Source: Sphingomonas hominis
GTDB taxonomy: Bacteria; Pseudomonadota; Alphaproteobacteria; Sphingomonadales; Sphingomonadaceae
Direction: 5' to 3'
DNA length: 64,000 bases
Assembly: GCF_013328205.1 (NCBI RefSeq)
Contig: NZ_JABULH010000001.1
Span: 573,610-637,609, forward strand
Made by a program: the position numbers and the translations under genes. The notes under the pieces are model-generated. The model was not told where the DNA came from and did no database searches. It was given only the letters and a program-made list of their open reading frames with translations. Positions 37,345 to 46,256 of the stretch are shown piece by piece. The first letter of the stretch is position 1, and every line of letters begins with the position of its first letter.

Positions 37345-39314
37345 TGCGCCACCTGCTGCTGGTACCGCCCGCCGCCACCATAGCCGCTGCCGCTGTCGCC
37401 CGCGGGCGGGGTCTCGCTCGGCGGATAGGTCGTGCCGTCGGCGTTTGCGGTGGTCACAAGGCGGATCGCCACGAAGGCGGGGTTTGCGGCGTCGAGTAGC
37501 GAGTCGGACGGTGCGGCATAGTAGCTGCCGGCCGGGATGATGCCCGCGAATGCCTGACCGTCGGCCCCGGTGAACGCCTCGCCGGTCGCCCCGGTGTACG
37601 CGGGCGTGGCATCCTCCAGCGCGTAGAACAGGCGGAAGTTGGACGCGTCATCGAGGCCATCGATCTGACCGGCGGGCAGGTTGATGACCCTGCCGTCGTC
37701 GAGAGTGGCGCCAAATGCTACCACTTCGATCGACGTAGCAGTTGTCGTGGCTGGAAATTCGACTGTTTGCGCGCGGATCCAGTGCGCGGCGCGATTGATC
37801 GCCGCAGCTCCGGTGGCGACATCGTCGTAGTCGGCTGTCGTCCGAAGCGCCGGGGTGGCAGGTGGAGTGCCCGTCTGCTCGAGCGCGTAGGCGTATTTGG
37901 CTGGCGTCTCGCCGCGAAGCACCCACTTCACCGTCATCGTCTGCGGATCAAGCGTACGCTTCAGGATGACGCACGGCGTAGAGGCGAGACCCGCCTCGGG
38001 AAGGTCGACGATCACCAGCGTGCCAGCACCGTAGCGCCGCAAGCGTGGCTTCACCGTGATCTCGATGTCGCCCAGTTCGCGCCGGTCGAGCAGCTCGAGC
38101 GCGGCAAGCTGGGTCGCCTGCGTCGCGTCCTGCACCAGATTATACTGGCGCTCCTCTTTCTTCTCCTCGCCATCGATCGCAATCAGGTCCGCGCGCGCAA
38201 CCGCATTTTCGGTCTGCACATATTCCCACTGGTGCGCCTCGGACCGATATTTCGGCACGATCGTGTTCAGCCGCGCTTCCCAGCCACGACCGGCGCCGAC
38301 CACGATCTCGTCATCGGCGAGGTCATCAGCAGTAACCGTGTCCAGCGCGACGCGCGGCGCGGCAACCATGACGCCCAGGCGCCCGCCGACGAATACAGGC
38401 TCGCTCGCACCCGCGGCGAGAATATCCTTGAGGTTGGTCCACTTGTTGCCAGGCTCGAAGATCACGCCATCGCAGTGCCAGCCGTTCGCGTCTGACACGT
38501 TGGCCAGATGCAGGAAGTCGGACACGATCAGGCCGTCAATCGGCATGCCAATGCCGAACACCTTCTGTCCGGCATGGTACGTGCCAAGCGCATACTTCAG
38601 GCCGTGCAGGCCAGGGTTGCGCGTCCACGGCCACGTCACCGGATCAGCCAAGCGGCACGGTCCGCTGCCACCTGGCCAAGACGAGTCGAGACGCGGATCC
38701 CAACAGCGCACGCCGCGCCACACAGCGCCGGTCTGTGGCACCCCGCTGGCGAACACTTTGCCCTTCTTGTCGCGCTTCAACGACCACGCGATCGCCGCCT
38801 TGCCGCTGAGCTTGGCCGCGGCACCCCAGTTTGGCGCGCCTGACCAATGCGGCGTCAGAGCCGATAATTCCGGCGCGACGCCTACCTGCGTGTCCCGCCA
38901 CATGAAGCCTGAGAAGTACCCACTGGCCTGATCACCCGCGAAGGAGATCGGCTGAAAGTCCGCGTACATGCCCTCCAGTCCGTCGACCGGGCCGGCGCCC
39001 GAATAGATGTCGACCAACAGCAGATACGGGTTCGGCAACTGGTCAATTGTCGGACCGTAGCCGCGTTGGTAAACGCGCGTGCCGCCGTAATAGGTTCGCC
39101 CGATCAGGTACGGCGTCGGGTTGTCGCTGCCGATCGCGATGGCATTGACCGAGCCGCGCGCAGGGGGCTTTACCGCCGTGATCTCAGCGCCGATGTTCGC
39201 TGCCAGCGCGACCGCAGAAGCAACCAGCGCGATCGTCTGGCCGCCCGGGATGAACGCCGCAACGGTCGCGACCACGCCGGCCACCTTGCCGACCTTCGAC
39301 AGCGCCTCGCTCAT
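37341..39314 (-). CDS. Tail tip protein (central fibre/host specificity, J-like)
   Basis: 657 residues. The N-terminal segment is hydrophobic/Gly-rich (VAGVVATVAAFIPGGQTIALVASAVALAANIGAE). Tail-tip sequence follows (NPTPYLIGRTYYGGTRVY, LADPVTWPWTRNPGLHGLKYALGTYHAG, IEITVKPRLRRYGAGTLVIVDL), with fibronectin-like strands toward the C-terminus. The position after the NlpC/P60-like gene matches the J-type gene of siphoviruses and gene transfer agents. Starts with an ATGA overlap. Confidence 0.82.
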   Translation of the reverse strand: MSEALSKVGKVAGVVATVAAFIPGGQTIALVASAVALAANIGAEITAVKPPARGSVNAIAIGSDNPTPYLIGRTYYGGTRVYQRGYGPTIDQLPNPYLLLVDIYSGAGPVDGLEGMYADFQPISFAGDQASGYFSGFMWRDTQVGVAPELSALTPHWSGAPNWGAAAKLSGKAAIAWSLKRDKKGKVFASGVPQTGAVWRGVRCWDPRLDSSWPGGSGPCRLADPVTWPWTRNPGLHGLKYALGTYHAGQKVFGIGMPIDGLIVSDFLHLANVSDANGWHCDGVIFEPGNKWTNLKDILAAGASEPVFVGGRLGVMVAAPRVALDTVTADDLADDEIVVGAGRGWEARLNTIVPKYRSEAHQWEYVQTENAVARADLIAIDGEEKKEERQYNLVQDATQATQLAALELLDRRELGDIEITVKPRLRRYGAGTLVIVDLPEAGLASTPCVILKRTLDPQTMTVKWVLRGETPAKYAYALEQTGTPPATPALRTTADYDDVATGAAAINRAAHWIRAQTVEFPATTTATSIEVVAFGATLDDGRVINLPAGQIDGLDDASNFRLFYALEDATPAYTGATGEAFTGADGQAFAGIIPAGSYYAAPSDSLLDAANPAFVAIRLVTTANADGTTYPPSETPPAGDSGSGYGGGGRYQQQVAQ

Positions 39315-39724
39315 AGCCGCCAAGCCGCGCGCACGTGCACCATCGCGTCGACCACGTTCGCTACGCCGTCCGCCTCCGCGTGATACATCAGCAGCGCGCC
39401 GCCCGCGTTGATCGCCAATGCCTCGCCGAATGGCTCCTTGCCCGGCACCAGCATCAGGTCGCCCACCCACGCCGACAGCGGCGAGATGCGCGGCAACATG
39501 CTGTCGAGCAGGGCTTCCAGGCTCGCGTAACCGGTGCGCTCCAGCGCCTTGCGCGCGCCGAGCGCGGAGCGGAAGTCCGGGATCGCGGGCGGGCGGTGGC
39601 CGAGCGCTCGCATCTGCGCGCGCGCCAGATGGATGCAGGTGGCGCGATCACTCCAGTCGAATGGCCGGTTGCGGAAGCGTGCGACCACCTTTTCGGTCGC
39701 CTCCGCGCGCGCAGCGAGATTCAT
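39311..39724 (-). CDS. NlpC/P60-like tail protein (DUF6950-type)
   Basis: 137 residues. FDWSDRATCIHLARAQM gives a Cys in the position of the papain-like nucleophile, and GDLMLVPG and ALLMYHAEADG follow. In GTA-like tails such a peptidase-fold protein sits just before the tip protein and may cut peptidoglycan during DNA entry. Whether the triad is active here is unclear. Confidence 0.72.
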   Translation of the reverse strand: MNLAARAEATEKVVARFRNRPFDWSDRATCIHLARAQMRALGHRPPAIPDFRSALGARKALERTGYASLEALLDSMLPRISPLSAWVGDLMLVPGKEPFGEALAINAGGALLMYHAEADGVANVVDAMVHVRAAWRL

Positions 39725-40275
39725 GCGACACCGCGCGGTGGGGCGGCTTCGCCCCATGCGACCTGGTTCGTAAGGCCAGTCGCTTGGTCGAAGCCTGTCT
39801 CTGCTGGAAAAACGCGCTGGTGCGCGGTGCTCGACAGCACGTTGCCCTCGTTGAGCGCGAGCAGTCGCTGCGCACGGCTGACACAGCCGATCTCCAGCGA
39901 GCGAGTGCCCTTGCCGATGCGCAGAACGGTGGTGTCGGTCTGCCAGTCCGCCTGCTGGTCGGGCTCGGCGATCGGCAGCCCAGTAGCCACATCGAGCTCC
40001 GCGACGAAGAGCCGCAGCCGGCTGTTCTGATATTCGGGTCGCGATAGCATCGTAGCGGCGGAAGGTGACGGAGGCAGCATGGCGATCGTGCCCGCGGGCG
40101 CCTCGTCGCCCACACCCTCGGTCAGCGCCTCGAAGCCGGCGAGCGTACCGAAATCGGGATCAGCGCCGACGAACGTCTCGCCGAACGCAGGCACGACGCC
40201 ACCATCGCAGAGACGGATGGTGCGGCCGGGCAGCTCGAGCCGCATCAGGCCGGCAAGCATAATACGTTCAATCAT
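39721..40275 (-). CDS. Tail hub-associated protein
   Basis: 184 residues (MLAGLMRLELPGRTIRLCDGGVV, YQNSRLRLFVAELDVATG, RSLEIGCVSRAQRLLALNEGNVLS). It lies where GTA-type tails carry a hub or DUF2163-like protein, between a distal-tail gene and the NlpC-like gene, with 4-base overlaps on both sides. The call is from position and general beta-rich character. Confidence 0.65.
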   Translation of the reverse strand: MIERIMLAGLMRLELPGRTIRLCDGGVVPAFGETFVGADPDFGTLAGFEALTEGVGDEAPAGTIAMLPPSPSAATMLSRPEYQNSRLRLFVAELDVATGLPIAEPDQQADWQTDTTVLRIGKGTRSLEIGCVSRAQRLLALNEGNVLSSTAHQRVFPAETGFDQATGLTNQVAWGEAAPPRGVA

Positions 40276-40859
40276 GCCGCCTCCGTGATTGTGAACGACA
40301 GGCCGATCGTGCGCGCCTTGTCGATGGTCCAGCCGAAGTCTTCCAGGATCAGCCCCTCGATGTGGGGCTGCACGAGCTCAATCACGTCACCGGCGCTAAG
40401 CGCGGTGCGCAGCATGGGCGTGATTGCCAGCATCGCAGTGCCGTCGGCGCCAGCCAGCACGCCGGCGTCCACGCTGTACAGGTAGCGGCGCTCAGCATGG
40501 ATGACCGAGAGCCACTGGCCCTCCTTCACCTCGCAGCGCGGCTGCAACCCGGCCACCGGCACGGTGCGGCCAGCAGCGACATCTGCTGCCACGACGGGTG
40601 CACCGCTGACGCCGTTGCGCAGCCCGATCTGCGGGAACCGCATGAACGCACCCTCGGTCTTCGCGCGCTTCAACCGCGACACCCACACGCGCCCCTCGGG
40701 ATCAGCCCTCATGGGCGGCAGGGTGACGTCGAGCGCGTGGCGATTGCCGAGCCGGTCGACCCGCTGCATCGGTCCACCCAGCGTTGGCGTCAGAAAGCCG
40801 CCGAAGTCGAGCAACCGCGGCGCCGACGCCTGCGCGGACAAAGCGGTAAGGTCGATCAT
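40272..40859 (-). CDS. Distal tail protein-like
   Basis: 195 residues (RLLDFGGFLTPTLGGPMQRVDRLGNRHALDV, KEGQWLSVIHAERRYLYSVDAGV, IEGLILEDFGWTIDKARTIGLSFTITEA). The first gene after the tape measure usually codes for the distal-tail hub ring. The call is from position; no motif is diagnostic. Confidence 0.62.
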   Translation of the reverse strand: MIDLTALSAQASAPRLLDFGGFLTPTLGGPMQRVDRLGNRHALDVTLPPMRADPEGRVWVSRLKRAKTEGAFMRFPQIGLRNGVSGAPVVAADVAAGRTVPVAGLQPRCEVKEGQWLSVIHAERRYLYSVDAGVLAGADGTAMLAITPMLRTALSAGDVIELVQPHIEGLILEDFGWTIDKARTIGLSFTITEAA

Positions 40860-43360
40860 CAGCGCACCAGCGATTGGCGCGCGCGCACCGCTGACGTGCG
40901 GCTACTGGCGCGCTGGATCTGAATGCCTTGCTCGCCCGAAATCTGCTGCACCCGCGGCTGGAAGGTAGAGCCCTCGTCGGCGTAGAAGACGAACTCAGCC
41001 GGCTGGCGAGCACCGCCGTTGCCGATCGAGTTGACGTGTACCCGCTCGTCCGCGCTCACCATCGCGCGCGGGATGCCGTTGATCGAGAGCACGTTGCGGT
41101 CGATGCCGCCGCGCCCGCCAACCTTGAAGTGACCGCCGGTCGCGAGACCTGGCAAAAAGCCGCCCTCGTGCCCTGGCATGCCCCACGTGGGTCCGTTGCC
41201 CATCCCTGAAATTGGCGACTTGGTCTTGAACATGCCGAAGAAACCGCCGCCGCCACCTTGGCCGCCAAAGATACCGGGCAGCGAGAAGCCGTCACCGCCG
41301 TCACCGCTGGTGTCACCGAGCAGCCGGCTGAGTGGCTTCATCACCATCTGCTGGATCGCGATGCGAGCCATGTCGGCGATGATTTGATCGGCGATGCTGC
41401 TGAACACGTCGCCCAGCGAACGGCTGCCAGTGATCGCATCGGCGAGGCCGTCGTTCAGGTTCTTCAGGCCATCGGCCGCGACCCGCTCGTATGCCTCGTT
41501 GAGCTCGTCGGCGTTGCGCGGCAGGCTGTCGAAATACTGCTGGAGCGGTCCGGCGTTGTCGCGGTTGGCGCGCTCGCGGGCGTAGCCTTCCAGCACTCCC
41601 AAGGTCTTCAATCGCTCGGTCGCGAGGTCCTTTTCCTGCTGGCTCGCCGTCTGGCTGTCGATGATCGCCTGTTGGGTGAGGCGGAGCTGCTTGAACTGAC
41701 CGTCGAGGATCAGCTGCTCTAGTCGGCCGCGCTCCTTCGCTGTCCGCGCCAGCCCGACCTGCGCTTGCAGGATGTCGGCCTCGTTGTCACCCCGAGCCTG
41801 AACGGCGGTGAGCGCTTCCTTGGCCTCATCCTCGGCCTGCTGTCGCAGCAGCAACGCCTCTTTCTGATCGTAGATCTGCTTGTTGAGGCCGAGCAGAACC
41901 TGCTTCTGCGCTTGGGTTAGGTCATCATCGGCCTGCACCTGGCGATTGGCAGCGGCGCGCTCGTTGGCCAAGCGCTCACGTTCGACCGCTGCACGGTCGC
42001 TAATCTCAATGGCGAGATCCTTCTGAGCGGCGAGCGACTCGTTTGACGCGCGATAAAGCTCCTGTTCGTACCGCTCGCGGTCGCGCTTTGCTTTCTCGGC
42101 GGCTCGCTTGGCCTCCGCCGCCGCCCGCCTCTGATCGCTCTCAGCCTTCTTCGCTGCTGCGGCTGCCTCACCGTTGCCTTGGGTCGGCAGCGCACCGCCA
42201 GCACCGCGCGCGCCACCGCCATACAGGCCGCGGTTCCATTGGCGGCCGAGCGCGCGGCGACCTTGCTCTTCCTGTCGTTGCCGAGCGTCTCCTTCGTTTC
42301 TCAGGAAGCCTCCCGATAGATCGGAGATCTCCGCATCGGCTTTCCACGAGCTGCTGAACAGCTTCCGGTCGACGCCATTCGCCCAGTTCTGGATCCGGGG
42401 AAAGAAGTTGCGGACCCTGTCGACGCCCGCGAGAATGTTGGCAATCGTGTCGCGCGCGTAGTTGGCCTCGCGGCGGATGCCGCCGAACGCATCCTTCGCG
42501 CCCGCGAGCAGGGGATCGAACACCGACCCTAGCCCCGCGAAGATGGCGGTCATCTCATCCGCCTCGTCTGAGGCGTAGCGGGTAATGGCCGAGAACGAGT
42601 CCGCCGCGATCTGCGCCAACATCGCGATCTTGTCGGCATTGGCGACGATCGCGGCCGCAAACTGCGCGTCCATGATCATTTTCAGGCGGTCGAGATTGTC
42701 GTTTACCTGCCCGGCGTTCCGTAGCACGTCGTCGCGCAGGACGATGCCCAGTTCGTTGGCCGAAGATGCGAGCGCATCATACGCCGCTGTGCCCTGACCC
42801 AATAGGACGGTGAGGGTTGATGCCGACTTCCCGAACAGCGTCAGCGCGGTCGCGTTGCGCTCCTGCACCGTCGGCAGCTTGGACAGGCCGTCCATCGTCT
42901 GCCGCAGCGCACCGTCGAAATCCTTGCTGGTGACGCCAAGCTCGCGGAAGAGCTTCACCTGCTGGTCGCTGCCGCTCTGCGCGAGGCCGAGAGATTTGGC
43001 GAACTTATCTAGCGCGGCATCAGCGGTCGCGACGTCGGACCCCGACATCTGCGCCGCGTAGCGAAACTCCTGGATCGTCTTGGTCGTGGCACCGGTGCGA
43101 TCAGCCAGATCAACGATCGCATCCGCATAGTCGAACGCGCGTTGCGTGGCAGCGGCCATCGCATCGATGGCGATGGCGCTACCAAGCGCTCCCAGTGCGC
43201 CGGTCAGCGTCGCCGACGCGGATGTCGCTGTGCCGAACGAGGTGTGGAGGCGAGACGCGAGCTGGTTCGCACGGCTCTCTGCCGCTTTCGCACCCGTTTT
43301 AAAGCTGGCCGAGTCGAGGCCCAGCACGACGCGAAGCGCGCCGATGATCGCTCCCGCCAT
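40859..43360 (-). CDS. Tail tape measure protein
   Basis: 833 residues that set tail length and are ejected with DNA. The N-terminal part is typical (ALRVVLGLDSASFKTGAKAAESRANQLASRL). Long Ala/Glu/Arg-rich coiled-coil stretches occupy about residues 390-620 (AAKKAESDQRRAAAEAKRAAEKAKRDRERYEQE). A Gly-rich C-terminal region (GDGGDGFSLPGIFGGQGGGGGFFGMFK) resembles lambda-type tape measures. Largest gene of the tail module, as expected. Confidence 0.92.
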   Translation of the reverse strand: MAGAIIGALRVVLGLDSASFKTGAKAAESRANQLASRLHTSFGTATSASATLTGALGALGSAIAIDAMAAATQRAFDYADAIVDLADRTGATTKTIQEFRYAAQMSGSDVATADAALDKFAKSLGLAQSGSDQQVKLFRELGVTSKDFDGALRQTMDGLSKLPTVQERNATALTLFGKSASTLTVLLGQGTAAYDALASSANELGIVLRDDVLRNAGQVNDNLDRLKMIMDAQFAAAIVANADKIAMLAQIAADSFSAITRYASDEADEMTAIFAGLGSVFDPLLAGAKDAFGGIRREANYARDTIANILAGVDRVRNFFPRIQNWANGVDRKLFSSSWKADAEISDLSGGFLRNEGDARQRQEEQGRRALGRQWNRGLYGGGARGAGGALPTQGNGEAAAAAKKAESDQRRAAAEAKRAAEKAKRDRERYEQELYRASNESLAAQKDLAIEISDRAAVERERLANERAAANRQVQADDDLTQAQKQVLLGLNKQIYDQKEALLLRQQAEDEAKEALTAVQARGDNEADILQAQVGLARTAKERGRLEQLILDGQFKQLRLTQQAIIDSQTASQQEKDLATERLKTLGVLEGYARERANRDNAGPLQQYFDSLPRNADELNEAYERVAADGLKNLNDGLADAITGSRSLGDVFSSIADQIIADMARIAIQQMVMKPLSRLLGDTSGDGGDGFSLPGIFGGQGGGGGFFGMFKTKSPISGMGNGPTWGMPGHEGGFLPGLATGGHFKVGGRGGIDRNVLSINGIPRAMVSADERVHVNSIGNGGARQPAEFVFYADEGSTFQPRVQQISGEQGIQIQRASSRTSAVRARQSLVR

Positions 43361-43372
43361 GCTGGTGTTCTC

Positions 43373-43585
43373 CTAGATTTCGCCGGCCTGCGTCGCAGCA
43401 GCGAACGACGCGAGATTGAACGTCATTGCGTCGTCGCCCTGCGGCTCGCGCTCTTCGTCGCCGTCGCGCAGGATCTCGGCGAGGTCGGGCAGGGGGCTGG
43501 CCCGCTCAAACGCCGCGGCGTGCCACGCCTGCGACAACCCCAGGCGGCGCAGCTTCTTCAGCCGTTCGCCATATCCCCGCACCAT
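43373..43585 (-). CDS. Tail assembly chaperone, downstream frame (T-like)
   Basis: From its first ATG this frame gives 70 residues. The protein-like sequence clearly starts earlier: on the minus strand the frame is open from 43702 and reads HDWLSLLEAWCEAGGEPDRF, then WLQTPRILRTMVRGYGERLKKL, as in Phage_TAC-type chaperones. That upstream part has no ATG and overlaps the end of the preceding chaperone gene in the 0 frame. Expression as a -1 frameshift fusion is therefore more likely than independent initiation. Such proteins coat the tape measure during tail assembly. Confidence 0.75.
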   Translation of the reverse strand: MVRGYGERLKKLRRLGLSQAWHAAAFERASPLPDLAEILRDGDEEREPQGDDAMTFNLASFAAATQAGEI

Positions 43586-44022
43586 AGTGCGGAGGATGCG
43601 CGGCGTTTGAAGCCAGAAGCGATCCGGTTCACCGCCCGCTTCGCACCAAGCCTCCAGGAGCGAAAGCCAGTCATGGCCCCGCTCCGATTGCGAGGGTCCG
43701 CCTCATCCCTATCCTCCGCCACGCCAAACGCACCGCGCAGCCCCGCCATCACGGCTGCGCGCACTTGGTCGAAGCCCGCCTCGCTCATCAGCTGCTCGGC
43801 CTCGGCAATCGAGCATGGCTGTCGCCGTTGCAATCCCGCCCAGAACGCAGCGCGGAAGCGGGTGATGTCGACGGTCGGCTCTTCAATCGCGACGAGGATG
43901 GCATCGGTGGTGGCGTCGAGCGCAGCCTCCAGCAGGCAGAGCGCGGCGACGTCGAACACCAGCACGACCTCGCCACGCGGGAGGTCGAGCGACGCCTCGC
44001 CGCGCAGCGAAAGCCCGGTCAC
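43558..44022 (-). CDS. Tail assembly chaperone, upstream frame (G-like, GTA gp11-like)
   Basis: 154 residues from GTG 44022, which overlaps the tail tube stop (GTGA). The first ~110 residues are coherent (SLRGEASLDLPRGEVVLVFDVAALCLLEAALDA, EQLMSEAGFDQVRAAVMAGL). The last ~40 (GFRSWRLGAKRAVNRIASGFKRR...) look like out-of-frame translation of the downstream chaperone. Position between tail tube and tape measure is where G/GT-type chaperones lie. Confidence 0.78.
   Translation of the reverse strand: MTGLSLRGEASLDLPRGEVVLVFDVAALCLLEAALDATTDAILVAIEEPTVDITRFRAAFWAGLQRRQPCSIAEAEQLMSEAGFDQVRAAVMAGLRGAFGVAEDRDEADPRNRSGAMTGFRSWRLGAKRAVNRIASGFKRRASSALWCGDMANG
43660..43702 (-). other. Candidate -1 ribosomal frameshift window
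   Basis: The -1 frame has stops TAG and TGA (43705-43703) and is open afterwards, while the 0 frame loses protein-like character at about the same place. A slip between 43702 and roughly 43660 would join them. Runs that could slip are GACCCT and GCGGGGCC; neither is a textbook heptamer. Confidence 0.45.
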
Positions 44023-44474
44023 GCGGCGAGCGCTGCCTGCGTCCACACGCCCGACGCCTTGATCGTCACCGTGGCGGTCTGCTTGCCCTGCACCGGCTGA
44101 TCATCGGGCTCGTAACCGGTCACGATGCCGATGCCCTTCGTCTGCATCTTCGTCGCGACGCCCGCGCCATTGCGGCCGTTCGAGTTGACCGCCATCAGCA
44201 GGCTGTCGCCGCTCGCAACCGCTGCGAGCAGCTTGGCGTCGGAGTCGCTGCCGGGCACGCGGTGGATCTGTACCGTGAGCACGCCGGGATCTGCGACGCC
44301 TTCGCCCATGAACTCCATCACGCCGCCCGCGCTGTCGTGCGTGGTTGTGTCGATCGTGCCGCGCGACAGGCTCGGAGCCTTGACCGACAGCACCTCGGCA
44401 ATCTTCGTGAGCGGCGCGTTCGCCGCGGCCGATGCGCCCAGCAGAAAGGCTGCGCCAAAGTTCTTCTCTGCCAT
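44019..44474 (-). CDS. Major tail tube protein
   Basis: 151 residues beginning MAEKNFGAAFLLGASAA, followed by the tube-protein pattern LSVKAPSLSRGTIDTTTHDS and GVLTVQIHRVPGSDSDAKLLAAVASGD, then a beta-rich end (KQTATVTIKASGVWTQA). Length and position (after the tail terminator, before the chaperones) agree with lambda gpV/TP901-type tube subunits. Confidence 0.85.
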   Translation of the reverse strand: MAEKNFGAAFLLGASAAANAPLTKIAEVLSVKAPSLSRGTIDTTTHDSAGGVMEFMGEGVADPGVLTVQIHRVPGSDSDAKLLAAVASGDSLLMAVNSNGRNGAGVATKMQTKGIGIVTGYEPDDQPVQGKQTATVTIKASGVWTQAALAA

Positions 44475-44486
44475 GATAGTGCCTCC

Positions 44487-44882
44487 TCAGGCCGCGGGCC
44501 TATTCATGATGATCCAGTCCATGCGACGCCGGTACACCTTGCGCCCGCCGCCCAAGTCTTCGGTGCCGCCGCCGTCCTCGTCTTCCAAGAAGGCGGGTCC
44601 GAGCTCCCAGCCATTGATGGTGGTGGTCGGCTCGATTGCCGCGGTGAGCACTCGGCTGATGGCCAGAGCCTCCGCGTTCGACAGCGCCCAGATGTCCGCC
44701 TGCACCAGCGTCTCGTTCAGGCCGTCCCAGCCGTCGTGATTGTAGCCGCGTCCCGGCGTGACCAGCGTCAGCACTGTAACGGGGTAGGGGGCAGATTGCG
44801 GTCGCTCGTCCCACGCTACAGCGGGGCAGAGCTTGGCGAACGCGGGCACCGCCAGCAGCTTCGCGCGCAGTGCTTCCTGCAT
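44487..44882 (-). CDS. Tail terminator/completion protein (DUF3168-type)
   Basis: 131 residues: MQEALRAKLLAVPAFAKLC, PYPVTVLTLVTPGRGYNHDG, LVQADIWALSNAEAL, then a beta-rich end. This is the pattern of DUF3168 proteins that cap the tail tube next to the head. The in-frame extension to 44933 is Arg-rich and overlaps the previous gene, so ATG 44882 was chosen. Confidence 0.8.
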   Translation of the reverse strand: MQEALRAKLLAVPAFAKLCPAVAWDERPQSAPYPVTVLTLVTPGRGYNHDGWDGLNETLVQADIWALSNAEALAISRVLTAAIEPTTTINGWELGPAFLEDEDGGGTEDLGGGRKVYRRRMDWIIMNRPAA

Positions 44883-44883
44883 A

Positions 44884-45327
44884 TCAGCCTCCGCGCGCCG
44901 CCTTCTTCGCGAGCCGTGCCGCGGTCTTTTCAATCTCGGGGCCCAGCTCGTTGCCGATATTTGTCAGCACCTGATCCTTGGTCGCCTGCCACGCTGGCCG
45001 CATGAATGGTTGCGCCTTCTGATCGTGGGTGCCGAACTCCTGCGGAACCGCTGCCGGGTTCGAGGTGCCGATGAACATCTCGGTCAGCGACTTCGGCTCT
45101 TTCCTCGCCATGCGAGCTTGGCGCCGGGTCAGCTTCGTGCCGATGACGATCGAGATCTTGAGCGCGCCGGTGAGCCGCGGGGCGGTCTGTTCGGCGAGCG
45201 CACGTAACGGCTCGGCTGCCTTCTTCAGGACGCGCCGCACTACGGCTTTCGCGGTCGTGATCTTCGGTAGCTCGGACAGGGCGGCGTCGAGGTCGCGCAG
45301 TCCCTCGACCTTCACCGTGACCTTCAC
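44884..45327 (-). CDS. HK97 gp10-family morphogenesis protein
   Basis: 147 residues: MKVTVKVEGLRDLDAALSELP, KAAEPLRALAEQTAPRLTGALKISI, MFIGTSNPAAVPQEFGTHDQKAQPFMRPAW. The last block is the usual signature of this family, which acts at the head-tail joint or in tail completion. It overlaps the head-closure gene by 4 bases. Confidence 0.9.
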   Translation of the reverse strand: MKVTVKVEGLRDLDAALSELPKITTAKAVVRRVLKKAAEPLRALAEQTAPRLTGALKISIVIGTKLTRRQARMARKEPKSLTEMFIGTSNPAAVPQEFGTHDQKAQPFMRPAWQATKDQVLTNIGNELGPEIEKTAARLAKKAARGG

Positions 45328-45665
45328 GCCTGCTCGCCGCTCGGGTTGGTCGTGATCTCTAGACCCTCACGCCGTCCGAACTCGACGACGCCGCTGATGG
45401 GGTACACCTGGCCAGCGTAGACGACGCGCTCGCGCTCGCTAAGGTCGGCGAGGTCAGGCGCCCAGCGGATGCGCCAGACAACCTCACGTTGGGCTGCGGT
45501 GCCGCCAGCTTTCCACGCCTCGGTTGCGCGTTGCGTCAGGCGTTCGGCCCATACTGTGCGGATCGGCTGCCAGGCAGCCACGTCGGCGCCGAGATCATCA
45601 GTCGTGGTGGTGGCACGCTCGATCGCGATGCGCCGGTCGAGCCGCCCGGTCTCCAGCCCCGCCAT
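45324..45665 (-). CDS. Head closure (head-tail adaptor) protein
   Basis: 113 residues with the SPP1 gp16-like pattern: GRLDRRIAIERATTTTDDLG, VWAERLTQRATEAWKAGGTAAQREVVWRIR and VVYAGQVYPISGVVEFGRREGLEI. It plugs the connector after packaging. One base overlaps the preceding connector gene. Confidence 0.88.
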   Translation of the reverse strand: MAGLETGRLDRRIAIERATTTTDDLGADVAAWQPIRTVWAERLTQRATEAWKAGGTAAQREVVWRIRWAPDLADLSERERVVYAGQVYPISGVVEFGRREGLEITTNPSGEQA

Positions 45666-46252
45666 CAGGCGTAGACTCGAAACGGCGCGAGCAGGTTCTC
45701 GACCGGCGTGGACATCGGCACGGCGGTGACGGTGCCGGGCGAGACGGTGCCGCGGTTGCGATACAGGTCGTCGGTCATCAGCAGGATTGCCGCGCGGATG
45801 GCGGCGGGCAGCGTCGAGCGCGGACTGTCGCCGCTATCGTCGACTGGATAGCCGGCACGGTAGCGGATGCGGACTGCCTCACGCCGTGACGAGCCGCCAA
45901 CCCACGGCCACGACGACGCCGCGACGAGATCGCGCCCGAGCACCTCAACGTCGGCGAGGTCACCCATCTGCTCGACACCGTCCGCGTCCAGGTAGGAGAT
46001 GCTGACGAGTTCGACGACGGGCGGGAAGGGGAGGCGGATCGTGTCGCCGCACGCGGCACCGCAACGCGCTTCCAGCACCTGCACGCCGAGCGCGCGGCCG
46101 AGCCACCCGTCGGGCCCGTCGATGTGCGACGTGGCTGCGGCGACATACGCCTTGATCAGCGCGTCCTCGCTATCGTCCTCCACCTTGCAGTGCGCCTTCG
46201 CGTCGGCAAGCGACACGACAGGGTCAGGTCGGGTGATGACGAGAACGCGCAT
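45665..46252 (-). CDS. Head-tail connector protein (gp6-like)
   Basis: 195 residues: VSLADAKAHCKVEDDSEDALIKAYVAAATSHID, RLPFPPVVELVSISYLDADG, RIRYRAGYPVD, LPAAIRAAILLMTDDLYRNRG. These are the typical blocks of the HK97 gp6/phiE125 gp8 adaptor ring that binds the portal. ATG 46252 was preferred because the extension to 46321 is Arg/Pro-rich and not family-like. Confidence 0.9.
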   Translation of the reverse strand: MRVLVITRPDPVVSLADAKAHCKVEDDSEDALIKAYVAAATSHIDGPDGWLGRALGVQVLEARCGAACGDTIRLPFPPVVELVSISYLDADGVEQMGDLADVEVLGRDLVAASSWPWVGGSSRREAVRIRYRAGYPVDDSGDSPRSTLPAAIRAAILLMTDDLYRNRGTVSPGTVTAVPMSTPVENLLAPFRVYA

Positions 46253-46256
46253 GTGA

